Source: Chloroflexota bacterium
Lineage (GTDB): Bacteria > Chloroflexota > Anaerolineae > Anaerolineales > UBA4823
Assembly (NCBI GenBank): GCA_020349245.1
Contig: CP070764.1
Location: forward strand, 1,988,303 to 2,034,042
DNA length: 45,740 nucleotides
Reading direction: 5' to 3'
The stretch's first letter is position 1. Every line of letters starts with the position of its first letter. The position numbers and the translations under genes are program-made. The notes under the pieces were generated by a model, which was not told where the DNA came from, did not search any database, and saw nothing but the letters and a program-made list of their open reading frames with translations. This document shows, piece by piece, positions 18,054 through 27,211 of this stretch.

Positions 18054-18232
18054 ATTCTCCCAGTCTGATTCGGCTAAAATCTAGCTCTCATGAGGGCTGC
18101 GTAAATATTGATTCAAATATGATCTGGCTGTAAATGTTCTCGCCTGGTTAACCTTGCAAGCATACTTAGGATCTGTCGCGCATCTCAAGCTGGGAAAAAA
18201 TGGGATTCTCACATGGCTGCCCCACGTAAGAG

Positions 18233-18967
18233 CTATTCTTCAATATGCAGTTTAGCCATGACAGGTAAATGATCGGAGCCGGTGTCTTTACCGACCCATG
18301 CTTGAGTGCAAACTAGCGGCTCTGTGAACCAGATGTAATCGACACGCAGCACCGGAAGGAGGGGTAAACCACGCAGCATTCGATTGAGAGCCAGCATTCT
18401 TTTCCATGGGCCGATGCGGGTTGGCAAGGTGTGGCCACGATCAATCCCTGCTTCCTGGTAGGCATCTTTTAATCCCGTGCTACGCAGGTAAGCATGTTCT
18501 CCCCACCAATCGGCAAGGTTGAAATCTCCCAATAGGATCGCCGGTGGTTGCTCAACGGCAATATTTGCCAGGGAGATGATTTGTTCCCAAGTCTGGCGAT
18601 CGAATTTTAGGCCGCGCCAATGCGGCCGGGGAGGGGGAGGATGGGCGACAATAAATGAAAGCAGCGAACCTGCCAGGTCGATTTTCACCAGCATATCAGG
18701 CCTGACTGTGGATAGTTCCAGTTGCTCTGATTGAATAATTGGATAGCGACTTAGAACGGCTTTACCTGCAAAACCACCGGGAAATAAGGCCTTATACGGG
18801 TACGCAATCCCCAATTCCGACTCAAGGGCAGCAGCTTGTTCATGGCTGAGTTCCTGGAATCCGATCAGGTCAGCTTCCGATTCTTGGACCACGGGTATCA
18901 GTTTCTCCGGTTTTGCTCGATTATTCCCCACATTGCAGGTCATTACTGTAAAAGGTTTCAAAATCAT
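18233..18967 (-). CDS. Endonuclease/exonuclease/phosphatase (EEP) family hydrolase
   Basis: A 244-residue protein with the EEP fold: TVMTCNVGN (Asn), LIGFQELS (Glu), FAGKAVLSRYPI, LLGDFNLAD (Asp-Asn) and KDTGSDHLPVMAKL (Asp-His). All catalytic positions are present. The length is that of the minimal catalytic domain and there is no signal peptide, so it is probably cytoplasmic. Relatives cleave phosphodiesters in nucleic acids, phosphoinositides or sphingomyelin; the substrate is not predictable. It is convergent with the exonuclease gene, and about 180 bp without features separates them. Confidence 0.88.
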   Translation of the reverse strand: MILKPFTVMTCNVGNNRAKPEKLIPVVQESEADLIGFQELSHEQAAALESELGIAYPYKALFPGGFAGKAVLSRYPIIQSEQLELSTVRPDMLVKIDLAGSLLSFIVAHPPPPRPHWRGLKFDRQTWEQIISLANIAVEQPPAILLGDFNLADWWGEHAYLRSTGLKDAYQEAGIDRGHTLPTRIGPWKRMLALNRMLRGLPLLPVLRVDYIWFTEPLVCTQAWVGKDTGSDHLPVMAKLHIEE

Positions 18968-19142
18968 GAATCCCTGGGAAGGTTTGCCGATTTAAACAAA
19001 CCTGGTAATCTTTTCCCTGAAATAAAAAAGCGAAATCATCCTATTCCTAATCTAGCTTTGCTTGTACTAAGCAAATGAAAATTTGGATAATCATAGTTTA
19101 TCACCACGTTGAATATATATGGGGTAGGTGGGCCAATAATAA

Positions 19143-19189
19143 ACATCTCCGTTTTGAGAGCAAATCCTTTGAGCTCCATACGGAGATGT
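19143..19189. repeat. Perfect 10-bp inverted repeat
   Basis: ACATCTCCGT (19143-19152) and ACGGAGATGT (19180-19189) are perfect inverted copies, 27 bp apart. They lie in the 338-bp gap between the EEP gene and the beta-propeller gene. There is no T-run of terminator length on either strand. It could be an operator for the EEP gene (start 18967) or a processing hairpin. Confidence 0.5.
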
Positions 19190-19228
19190 ATTACCTGCTT
19201 TTTCGTCTGTCTTGCAGTAGAGGGGATA

Positions 19229-19281
19229 AGAAAAAGGGTGGCGATCGCAAGCTAAAAGTTGGGAAGAACTTGGCGACCACC
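19229..19281 (-). terminator. Probable terminator of the beta-propeller gene
   Basis: On the minus strand, 25 bp after the stop, CTTGGCGACCACC (19269-19281 in plus orientation) can pair with GGTGGCGATCGCAAG (19237-19251) with a two-base bulge. The stem is followed by CTTTTTCTT. Stem strength is good and the T-run is short. Confidence 0.55.
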
Positions 19282-19305
19282 ACCCATTCAAATCGACTTA
19301 TTTAC

Positions 19306-22086
19306 TTACGGAATGTGAATCGCATCCACGTCGTAGGCTACAAGGTTGTACAGGCTTCCGTCGAAGTAGAGCGTCGGTGAAAAGTTACAGACTGTATTAT
19401 CTCCCAAGGAGACAGGTATACAGATAAATACATCTTCGTTATCCCCGGAGACATTATCCACGCTGAACAAACCACGTGTGTTCAGGAAGATATCACCGTT
19501 TGTCGTGATAGAGGTACCTTCCACATCCTCACTGCTACTGGTTGATAACCCGACATCTGATCCGTCAAAAAACATCGCCCAATTGCCGCTTGTATTCGAC
19601 CCGAGGGAAGTGGGTTGGAAGACGATCAAATCTTCATCTTTTCCGCTCACGCCGGGCAGCACAGGGTTGCCATTGGTTGATATTATCAGTCTTCCATCGG
19701 GCAGTAATCCCAAGGCGTCGATATCCTCTCCCGAAGAATCCAAGCCAACGTCCGAACCATCAAAATAAAGGCTAAAACTCCCCGCGGTGGTACTCCCTAA
19801 CGAGGTGGCATCGAACTGCAGGATGTCAAAATCATCGATATTCCCTAGTGCGCCCAATGATAATGCCTTATCGACCGAGAGAAGAAGTGTATCTGCATCC
19901 AGTAGGTGGAAGGCATCTAAATCAACACCGCCAATACCCACATCTGAACCATCAAAGTACATGGACCATGACGTGCCATTAAAATATAGAATATCCTCGT
20001 CTTTAACCCCCGCAACTCCACCGATTGTATAGTTGCCGCTATTCGAGAAAGATACCAGAATTGGTTGGTCTTGGGAGCCAGGCGTCGGGGTAGGCGTTGT
20101 GGTAGGTGTTGGAGAGGGTGAGGGTGTAGTTGTAGGTGTATCGGTAACCACGGGAGTTGGCGTAGCAGTTGGAGGTTCAGAAGAAGGAGCGGTTACTTCA
20201 TACATTTTCCCATCGACAATGTTGGGATCAGTGTTATTATCGATCCCCCGATCGACTATGTAGAAGCGCTTTACGCCTGAGCCATCGCTGGCTGGTGCAT
20301 AAGCTAATCCAGCAGCAGCTCTGGCGCTGAGCGTGGAGATATCAATCGTTTGCAGAAGGGTGCCGTTTATGTCGGTCTCGACTATCACCGGACTGTTGCG
20401 GTTGCTGCTCATGATGAACAAGGTGCCGCGATCGGAATTGAACTCGACGCTCTCCGGGTCTACAACCCCAAAAGTTTCAACATCGAAATGGCCAACCAGT
20501 GTGCCGTTCAGGGTGAATTCGTAAATCTCCATGTTCACCCCATCAGCCACGAACAAACGATCCCTCCAGGTATCAAAAGCAATACCTTCTGGATCTCCGC
20601 TACCAGCTGCCAGGGTATCAAATCGTGTCCAGGTATCATCGGAGGTACCTATCTGCTGATCTGCTCCAGGATTCAATTCGTATACCCTTTTTCCACCATC
20701 ATCGGTGAAGAAAAAATGACCGTTGGCAGGATTCCAAGCAACGCCGGTGGGTTCATTGCTCATTGGGACGACGGTTGGTGCGATCTTGGAGATATTGGCG
20801 GTTTTCAAAACGCTTCCCCTCAGGGTCATCTCCCAAACGTTTGCACCTTCAAAATGGGTTATGCCGCTGACAGTTTCTTCGACTTCGCCATCGCACATCA
20901 CCAGCGAGTTGCGCGAATTTACATATGCTAGACCGGAGGGATCCGGGCTTGGTGGAGAGAAGGAAGAGGCTCCCATATCTGTTGTGGCGATTAAAACTGA
21001 GCTAAACGAGCTTGCTGCTGGGGCAGCGAGTTGCGTGAAGGAAAGTTCGAGGATTTGACCCTCAATTTGTCCGAAAGCTGAGACATTCGGTGAGGGAGTA
21101 TCCGGCACGCCATTTTGTTGCAGCCGCAGATTTCCGCCATTTTGCGCGGGAACCCCGCGATAGGCGAGGTAAAGACTCATCTCTCCAGGATCGTCTGTCT
21201 GGTCTCCACTTGGCGCAAATACCATTCCCTGTGGGTCGATCAATCCGAACTGCGAAAGGTCGCGGACACCAATAAGTTGACCAGATTGGTTGAACTCATA
21301 CAGCTGGTAATCTGTGATATCAAATACATGCAGATGCCCAGTGCTTGGATCGTATCCTAGTCCTTGTCCTGCATTCAGGCCCTCTGCACCAAGGCTGAGC
21401 CAGTTGAGAACCGCTCCATCGAAGCTGCCATCAGGCTGTGCATCTACCTGTAAAATTCGCGGGCCCACTCCATCGAGGATAAACAGCCGGCCGCTTTCTC
21501 CATCGACTGCCATCCCTTGCGGGTCCTGCAAACCGAAAGGCCGGATATCGTGACGGATCAGGGATGCACCGTTCAAATTACTGTCTGATCCTTCAACGAC
21601 CTCGATTAATATATTTGCTGGAAACTGTAATACCAATAAGCGATCGCGAAAGTCATCATAAACCATATTAAGCGGATTCTGAACCATGGCTGCGATGCGT
21701 ACAGAACTGGCCCGTTCAGAAAAAGGGGTTAATTGGATAATATCTGTCTCGGGAGGTGCTGGTTGCTCTCCGTGAAAACTTTCTATGATATGGAAAACAC
21801 CAGTCCCCCGTGAATATGCAATACCAGCCGGTGCTCCCAATCCAGTTTCATCACTTTCGAAAGTTCTCACCACGTGCACGTGCTCGCTCCCTTCTTTTGC
21901 TGCTCCGGGAGTAATCCAGCCTGTGGAGAGAAGGATCACGATTGCCATCGATAACGATAACAATGCGAGGATATTGGGCTGAAAGATAACCTCGGCACGT
22001 TTAATGAAAAATCCTGTGAGGATATTTTTTGTTGACGATAATTGCTCACTTGAAGCTTCATTATTTGAGGATCTATAAGCGTCCAT
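19306..22086 (-). CDS. Large surface protein: beta-propeller (NHL/SdiA-regulated-like) plus YFDGSDVG repeats
   Basis: About 926 residues from the ATG at 22086, which has AGGA upstream; an ATG 57 bp earlier lacks one. A membrane segment (ILALLSLSMAIVILLSTGW, about residues 40-58) serves as signal/anchor. Propeller-type repeats with 'DPQGMAVDGESGRLFILD', 'GVAWNPANGHFFFTDDGG' and 'DPEGIAFDTWRDRLFVAD' fill residues about 80-630. A PTATPTP linker follows (about 640-690). The C-terminal part holds four copies of an approximately 60-residue unit centred on (Y/F)FDGSDVG and an acidic DxDAxxL segment; the last copy is degenerate (YFDGSLYNL). The gene is alone, with its own terminator. It is probably a cell-surface or secreted calcium-type binding protein; no catalytic residues were recognised. 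Confidence 0.85.
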   Translation of the reverse strand: MDAYRSSNNEASSEQLSSTKNILTGFFIKRAEVIFQPNILALLSLSMAIVILLSTGWITPGAAKEGSEHVHVVRTFESDETGLGAPAGIAYSRGTGVFHIIESFHGEQPAPPETDIIQLTPFSERASSVRIAAMVQNPLNMVYDDFRDRLLVLQFPANILIEVVEGSDSNLNGASLIRHDIRPFGLQDPQGMAVDGESGRLFILDGVGPRILQVDAQPDGSFDGAVLNWLSLGAEGLNAGQGLGYDPSTGHLHVFDITDYQLYEFNQSGQLIGVRDLSQFGLIDPQGMVFAPSGDQTDDPGEMSLYLAYRGVPAQNGGNLRLQQNGVPDTPSPNVSAFGQIEGQILELSFTQLAAPAASSFSSVLIATTDMGASSFSPPSPDPSGLAYVNSRNSLVMCDGEVEETVSGITHFEGANVWEMTLRGSVLKTANISKIAPTVVPMSNEPTGVAWNPANGHFFFTDDGGKRVYELNPGADQQIGTSDDTWTRFDTLAAGSGDPEGIAFDTWRDRLFVADGVNMEIYEFTLNGTLVGHFDVETFGVVDPESVEFNSDRGTLFIMSSNRNSPVIVETDINGTLLQTIDISTLSARAAAGLAYAPASDGSGVKRFYIVDRGIDNNTDPNIVDGKMYEVTAPSSEPPTATPTPVVTDTPTTTPSPSPTPTTTPTPTPGSQDQPILVSFSNSGNYTIGGVAGVKDEDILYFNGTSWSMYFDGSDVGIGGVDLDAFHLLDADTLLLSVDKALSLGALGNIDDFDILQFDATSLGSTTAGSFSLYFDGSDVGLDSSGEDIDALGLLPDGRLIISTNGNPVLPGVSGKDEDLIVFQPTSLGSNTSGNWAMFFDGSDVGLSTSSSEDVEGTSITTNGDIFLNTRGLFSVDNVSGDNEDVFICIPVSLGDNTVCNFSPTLYFDGSLYNLVAYDVDAIHIP

Positions 22087-22636
22087 GTCTGCTATTCCTA
22101 AAGATGGGTAATTTTTGATTATTTCACAAAAATATGATTCCAAAATATGACTTGGGCTTGTATCGGCGAGAGGAGATTTTTAATTCGATTAAGTGAATGT
22201 ACACCCCTCGATGATCTGATCTGCTCCAGGATATGATTATCCGGTAAGGATAAGCTTTGATTTTATATCCTTACCCGTGTATTCTTTTTGTGAAAATGGG
22301 GTACAACTCTAAAGTCGCTTATCCCTCCGCTGAGTTGCGTACGAACCGACCATTAAATCGGACCAATATTGACCTAATTATATCAGAATTCCCCCAAAAG
22401 TTAACAAGGAATATTCATTAAATCCCTTATTTGTTTGGAAGTACCTGTTGCCTATTGTATGTCAGCACAAATGATAATGATTAAGAATCAGCCTCGAAAT
22501 TATCAAAATTTCTTTGCCATTCGTTCATGAATTCATTTGCTAGCCTTACTAACAGTAGATTTCTGATCCTTGATCAATCTTGATCCCAGGACAGACTCTA
22601 AAAGTCATGATTTCAAATGAAGGGTGGTTACCCAAT
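22087..22636. other. Intergenic region with inverted repeat
   Basis: This 550-bp gap lies between the stop of pyruvate kinase and the start of the surface-protein gene, both minus-strand. It contains the perfect inverted repeat GGTAAGGATA / TATCCTTACC (22243-22252 and 22266-22275, 13-nt loop), about 160 bp upstream of the surface gene. This could be an operator or an attenuating hairpin. No coding region was recognised in the rest. Confidence 0.5.
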
Positions 22637-24073
22637 CTAGTCGAGATTTATGATATCGATGCGTTTGGTGTCCTCAGCTTTCAAGGTGCCGGATCCTTCC
22701 AGGAGTACGACTAAACCACGATCCACACCAAGCTGAGCGAGCATGTCACAGGCATAGTTTCGCCGGGCTTCCGGGGAATCTAATGCCCCTTCTTCCAATA
22801 CGAGCACGGGAAAAATTCCACGAGAAAATTGTAGTTGCTGACAAGTGACCTCCGCATGGCTAGGAGCAATGATCCACTGTGGTAGTCCGAAACGCGAAAC
22901 TCGGCGGGCAGTCGCACCACTCTTCGCCAGAATGATAACCAGCGCGGGTTGTATTGTTTCGATCGTGAAGTATACTGCGAGGGATACGAGATCCTGTGTG
23001 GATATCTCTTCTCTTTTTTGTTTCATCTTGAGAAGATCGGCAATACCTCTGAATTCAAGCCCGGATTCAGCTTCTTGAATCAGATTAGCCATCGTCAGTA
23101 CCGCGTCAACGGGATAACCCCCGATAGCGGTTTCACCGGATAGCATAACGCAATCGGTTCCATCCTGGATCGCATTTGCTACATCAGTGGCTTCCGAACG
23201 AGTTGGGCGACGGTTAAGGATCATCGATTCAAGCATTTGGGTGGCTGTGATCACCGGTTTTCCGACCAGATTTGCCTGGCGGATCAATTGTTTCTGGGCA
23301 GTGGGGATTTTTTCTATGGGAATTTCCACACCCAGGTCGCCACGCGCCACCATAATTACGTCCGTCTCTTCAAGGATTGAGGCGATATTTTTCAGGGCGT
23401 TGGCCCGCTCGATCTTAGCGATAATGAAAGGCGAGTAATTCATTGAAGCGGCTGCTTCCCTCACGGCAAGAATGTCCTCCCGACTTTGAACGAATGACTC
23501 ACCGACACCATCCAGGTTTTGTTCAGCTGCGAATTCCAGCAGATCCCGATCATGTTCAGTAAAAGCGCTAATGCCGAGGTCGATACCGGGGAAATTTATG
23601 CCTACATTTGTCCGCAGTTCGCCGCCCACATTTACAGTGCATTGAACCTGGTCGCCTTTGACCTGGTCAACGGTTAATTGAATATAACCATCGTTCATGT
23701 AGATCTTATCTCCAGGCTTGACGGCATCCGGAAGGTGTTCAAATTCTGTGGAGGCCTTTTCCTGGTCGCCAAGGACATCCTCGGTTTGCAAGATAAATGA
23801 TTGTCCTTGATCCAGATGAATTCCCTCCTTGATTTGACCAATACGGATTTTTGGTCCTGGCAGATCGGCGAAAATGGCGACCCTTTCTTCGAGGTTCTCA
23901 GCAGCCGTACGGATATTCGCAATTGCCTTGCGATGACTATTGCGATCACCGTGTGCCAGGTTGATCCGGGCGATATCCATGCCTGCTCCGATTAATTTCT
24001 CCAAGGTAGCCACTTCCCAGGTAGCAGGACCGATCGTGCAGACGATCTTGGTTTTTTTTGTCGGTAAACCCAC
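22637..24073 (-). CDS. pyk: Pyruvate kinase
   Basis: A 478-residue enzyme converting PEP and ADP to pyruvate and ATP at the end of glycolysis. Motifs in order are KTKIVCTIGPAT, RINLAHGD, ADLPGPKIRIG, the catalytic-Lys segment FIIAKIERANALKN, VARGDLGVEIP, VITATQMLESMI, RSEATDVANAI and VMLSGETAIGGYP. A C-terminal domain follows (ILAKSGATARRVSRFGLPQWIIAP). The start is GTG at 24073 with GGGAGG 6 nt upstream. Two deviations are notable. The usual NFSH is NLAH, which loses the Ser that helps hold K+. The GPEIR Glu (117 in rabbit muscle numbering) is Lys, the substitution found in K+-independent pyruvate kinases. It is monocistronic as far as can be seen. Confidence 0.95.
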   Translation of the reverse strand: MGLPTKKTKIVCTIGPATWEVATLEKLIGAGMDIARINLAHGDRNSHRKAIANIRTAAENLEERVAIFADLPGPKIRIGQIKEGIHLDQGQSFILQTEDVLGDQEKASTEFEHLPDAVKPGDKIYMNDGYIQLTVDQVKGDQVQCTVNVGGELRTNVGINFPGIDLGISAFTEHDRDLLEFAAEQNLDGVGESFVQSREDILAVREAAASMNYSPFIIAKIERANALKNIASILEETDVIMVARGDLGVEIPIEKIPTAQKQLIRQANLVGKPVITATQMLESMILNRRPTRSEATDVANAIQDGTDCVMLSGETAIGGYPVDAVLTMANLIQEAESGLEFRGIADLLKMKQKREEISTQDLVSLAVYFTIETIQPALVIILAKSGATARRVSRFGLPQWIIAPSHAEVTCQQLQFSRGIFPVLVLEEGALDSPEARRNYACDMLAQLGVDRGLVVLLEGSGTLKAEDTKRIDIINLD

Positions 24074-24390
24074 TCTTTACCTCCCGTCGTCTTGCTTTTT
24101 CAACCAGGCTGTATTTCTGGCTGAGATTTCATCCTTTGAGGATACCAGAGAATAGCACTGAAAGAGAATCATTTTGCAGAGATTTTCTCTCCCTGGGTAT
24201 GTTATTGAAGATCATGCGTGTGGCTTGGAGGCATGTTGACCCAAAATTCGAAATAAAGTAGAATGTTCTGCAAGATAAATTACCTGCCCTGGTAAATCAT
24301 CCTTTGCAATAATCCAACAATTAACAAACTTACTTCGCACTGATCGTAAATTCAGCTCAGATTCCAGTTTATTTCTCAGAGGCAGCAAGA
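24074..24390. other. Divergent promoter region
   Basis: These 317 bp lie between the divergent pyruvate kinase and phosphatase genes. No RNA gene, repeat or additional ORF was recognised. Promoters for both genes are expected here, but I could not pick convincing -35/-10 pairs. Confidence 0.4.
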
Positions 24391-26115
24391 TTGAAGATCC
24401 GATTCTTCTCCGCCGGTCAAATCGGGCGGTTCGCCATAATCATTTCATGGATATGGTTGCTGATTAACCCTGTTTCTGCAGCATCATTCCCAGCTGCCGA
24501 CAAGGCTGCCGCTGAAAGTAGCAAGCTCTCTCTTTGCACAGATAGTTCGCCTCATTTACTATCCGAGTTGCATATACGAAACGAAGAGCCGTATCATGAA
24601 TCTGGTTTGATTTACTCTGATCGTGGGATAGCACCTCAATCGCCAAAATCTACGCAGCTGAATGGATTCAGAATCGCGGTGATTGGCGATTTTGGAAATG
24701 GTTCCAGTAATGAAGCCCTCGTTGCTGCCATGGTTGCGGGGTGGTATCCCGACATTGTACTGACCACCGGCGATAACAATTATCCTGATGGTGCTGCAGC
24801 GACGATCGATGAGAAAATCGGCCAGTTCTACAGCCAATTCATTGGAAACTATCAGGGTTCTTATGGGAATGGGAGTATAGTAAACCGCTTTTATCCTTCG
24901 TTGGGGAACCACGACTGGCATAGCATCAGCTGTAACACAGGTGGCTGCAGCGGACCTTATTTTGATTATTTTTCACTCCCGAACAACGAAAGATATTATG
25001 ATGTTGATTTGGGTTTAGTTCATCTATACGCTCTAGATAGTTACAATAGTGAACCTGATGGAATTGACAAGGATTCTCACCAAGCGGCTTGGTTAAGAAG
25101 CAAACTTTCAATCTCGGATTCATGTTTTGACCTGGTTTATTTTCACCATTCACCATACTCTTCTGGTCGGCACGGTTCGATCCCGGCATTACAGTGGCCT
25201 TTTCATGAATGGGGAGCAGATGTTGTGATCTCTGCTCACGACCACACATATGAACGGCTGGATCTCAACGGTTTTCCCTATTTTGTAAATGGTGCTGGTG
25301 GGGCATCCCTCTATGAATTCACGAACATTGGGAATTTGCCGAATGGAGTCGAATCCATTGTTCGCTATAATCAAAAAAATGGCGCAATGCTGATAACCGC
25401 GAATGAAGAACAAATAACGTATCAATTCTTCAGTTTAGATGGTCAATTGGTGGATGAACTGACATCGTTGAAGTCTTGTGGATCGCCTGGCAACGAAGCG
25501 CCGATTGTTGAAGCAGGTTCGGACCAAACCGTGATCTTACCAGCCAGCCCATCCCTGGATGGAACAGTTATTGATGATGGACAACCCAATCCACCGGGTG
25601 AATTAACCACCTCGTGGAGTCTAGTCAGCGGACCTGGATCGGTCACATTTGCGGATGCGAGCGCAGTAGACACAAAAGCCACCTTCTCCACCGAAGGAGC
25701 TTATTTGCTGAGGCTGACAGCTAATGATGGGACCTTCGATAGTTTCGATGAATTGACCGTCACTATGAAGAATGGAACATTCACTAATCAGGAACCTGTA
25801 GTTGATGCTGGGTTTGATCAAGTGATCGATCTTACAGAAGTCTTGAACCTAGATGGACATGTACACGATGACGGGCTACCCTATCCGCCAGGTGAGTTCT
25901 CCGTATCCTGGAGTAAGGTCAGTGGTCCGGGAGAGGTTCAAATTGCCGATTCAACGCTGGTTGACACGACGGCAAGCTTTTCTGAAGAAGGGCTCTACTT
26001 ACTGCGATTGGTGGCAGATGATGGCGATTTGATTAGCTATGATGAGGTATCGATTGAAGTAAACGCTTTTATCCAGGATAAACTCATCTATATACCTCTC
26101 CTGGCCAAGCGCTGA
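24391..26115 (+). CDS. Secreted metallophosphoesterase with two PKD/Ig-like domains
   Basis: A 574-residue exported protein with a TTG start (AGAGG upstream) and a signal peptide (about residues 1-31, ending VSAA). The calcineurin-type domain (about 90-350) contains VIGDFGNGSS, LTTGDNNYPDG, SLGNHDWHS, VYFHHSPYSSG and ISAHDHTYERL, so all five metal-ligand blocks are present. The order resembles acid-phosphatase (TRAP/PhoD-like) enzymes. Two similar 90-residue Ig-like domains follow (PIVEAGSDQTVILPASPSLDG at about 373; PVVDAGFDQVIDLTEVLNLDG at about 470). The C terminus reads IYIPLLAKR, resembling the short hydrophobic-basic ends common on Chloroflexota surface proteins. It probably scavenges phosphate outside the cell. 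The methyltransferase gene follows after 36 bp. Confidence 0.88.
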   Translation: MKIRFFSAGQIGRFAIIISWIWLLINPVSAASFPAADKAAAESSKLSLCTDSSPHLLSELHIRNEEPYHESGLIYSDRGIAPQSPKSTQLNGFRIAVIGDFGNGSSNEALVAAMVAGWYPDIVLTTGDNNYPDGAAATIDEKIGQFYSQFIGNYQGSYGNGSIVNRFYPSLGNHDWHSISCNTGGCSGPYFDYFSLPNNERYYDVDLGLVHLYALDSYNSEPDGIDKDSHQAAWLRSKLSISDSCFDLVYFHHSPYSSGRHGSIPALQWPFHEWGADVVISAHDHTYERLDLNGFPYFVNGAGGASLYEFTNIGNLPNGVESIVRYNQKNGAMLITANEEQITYQFFSLDGQLVDELTSLKSCGSPGNEAPIVEAGSDQTVILPASPSLDGTVIDDGQPNPPGELTTSWSLVSGPGSVTFADASAVDTKATFSTEGAYLLRLTANDGTFDSFDELTVTMKNGTFTNQEPVVDAGFDQVIDLTEVLNLDGHVHDDGLPYPPGEFSVSWSKVSGPGEVQIADSTLVDTTASFSEEGLYLLRLVADDGDLISYDEVSIEVNAFIQDKLIYIPLLAKR

Positions 26116-26151
26116 GCACCTTCATCCATATATCCGCTATGCTCTGAGGCT

Positions 26152-27042
26152 ATGATCCCAGATCAAGAAAGCGATCTCAAATCAATCCGCAGCTATTATG
26201 ATCACAATACCAAAAGATTTTTGTCTTATGGGAAGCAGCGTAGGACGCGTACAATTCACCGCCAGGTTTGGGGTAAAGGAGTTCAGACAGAAGAACAAGC
26301 ATTACACTTTGTGCACCAGCTCATCCTGGCAGAATCGAATTCATTACAACCGGAACAATCAAGATCACTTGAAGTGCTGGATTTAGGGTGTGGGGTTGGT
26401 GCCAGCCTGTTTTATTTGGCGAAAAATATTGGAGGGAATTTCTCCGGCTTGGGGCTGACAATAAGTCCCCTGCAAGCCCATCAAGCCAATGAGGAAGCTG
26501 AAATTAATGAATTGGCAAGCTGCTGCAAATTTATCGTGGGAGATTTTCTAAGTCCCCCGATTCGCAAGAAATTTGACCTTATTTATTCCATCGAGGCATT
26601 CGCACATGCATACAATCCGCAGGCATATTTTCAAGTTGTGAAAGGGTTGATCAAACCTGGTGGACGACTGATTCTCTGCGATGATTTTCTGGATTTTGAA
26701 GATGGCCAAAAACTTTTATCCAAAGATCACCAGTTCTGGCTGGATGCTTTCCGTCACGGGTGGCAGGTAAAAAGCGTAATCTCCTCCACAAAAGTAGTGG
26801 AGCTCGCTGCAGGCGTACACCTGATCCCCGTTAAACTGCTCGATCTGACTCCGATGCTCAGGCTGCGACCGCTTCCGACCAGGATATTCCGACTACTTTC
26901 GGGAGTTATCACAGCTGTTGCTTCCGGGGATGTCTACTGGCAAAGTGTCACAGGAGGCCAGGCACTCCAGTTGTGCCTGGCGAATGGCCTGGTGGCTTAT
27001 CGATACCTCGTTTTTGAGAACCAATCGCAAGAAAATCCTTAG
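26152..27042 (+). CDS. Class I SAM-dependent methyltransferase
   Basis: A 296-residue protein. Motif I LEVLDLGCGVGASLFYLA (near residue 80) binds SAM. FSGLGLTISPLQAHQANE is motif post-I of the sterol/tocopherol/sarcosine-type methyltransferases. FDLIYSIEAFAHAYNP and LIKPGGRLILCDDFL are motifs II and III. The YYDHNTKRFL beginning is common in the same group. It starts 36 bp after the phosphatase gene and may be co-transcribed. The substrate is likely a lipid or small organic molecule; nothing more precise can be claimed. Confidence 0.85.
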   Translation: MIPDQESDLKSIRSYYDHNTKRFLSYGKQRRTRTIHRQVWGKGVQTEEQALHFVHQLILAESNSLQPEQSRSLEVLDLGCGVGASLFYLAKNIGGNFSGLGLTISPLQAHQANEEAEINELASCCKFIVGDFLSPPIRKKFDLIYSIEAFAHAYNPQAYFQVVKGLIKPGGRLILCDDFLDFEDGQKLLSKDHQFWLDAFRHGWQVKSVISSTKVVELAAGVHLIPVKLLDLTPMLRLRPLPTRIFRLLSGVITAVASGDVYWQSVTGGQALQLCLANGLVAYRYLVFENQSQENP

Positions 27043-27211
27043 GGGAATCAGCGATAAAGTAGAGTAAAGTTGGACAATTGGTGGTTGCAAATCATATTTT
27101 GAGAGAACCTGCTGAAAAAAGATCTATTCTGTTTTGGGGCGGATTTTCAAATCATCTCAGCAGTAATTTTTTTTTAAGGTGTTACCAGCCAAATAGATTA
27201 ATCGAATTCAA

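Noticed and set aside
22336..22366. Shared CGAACCGACC string between this gap and the palindrome near 37950
   Set aside because: Only about 10 bases match and the flanks differ, which is compatible with chance.
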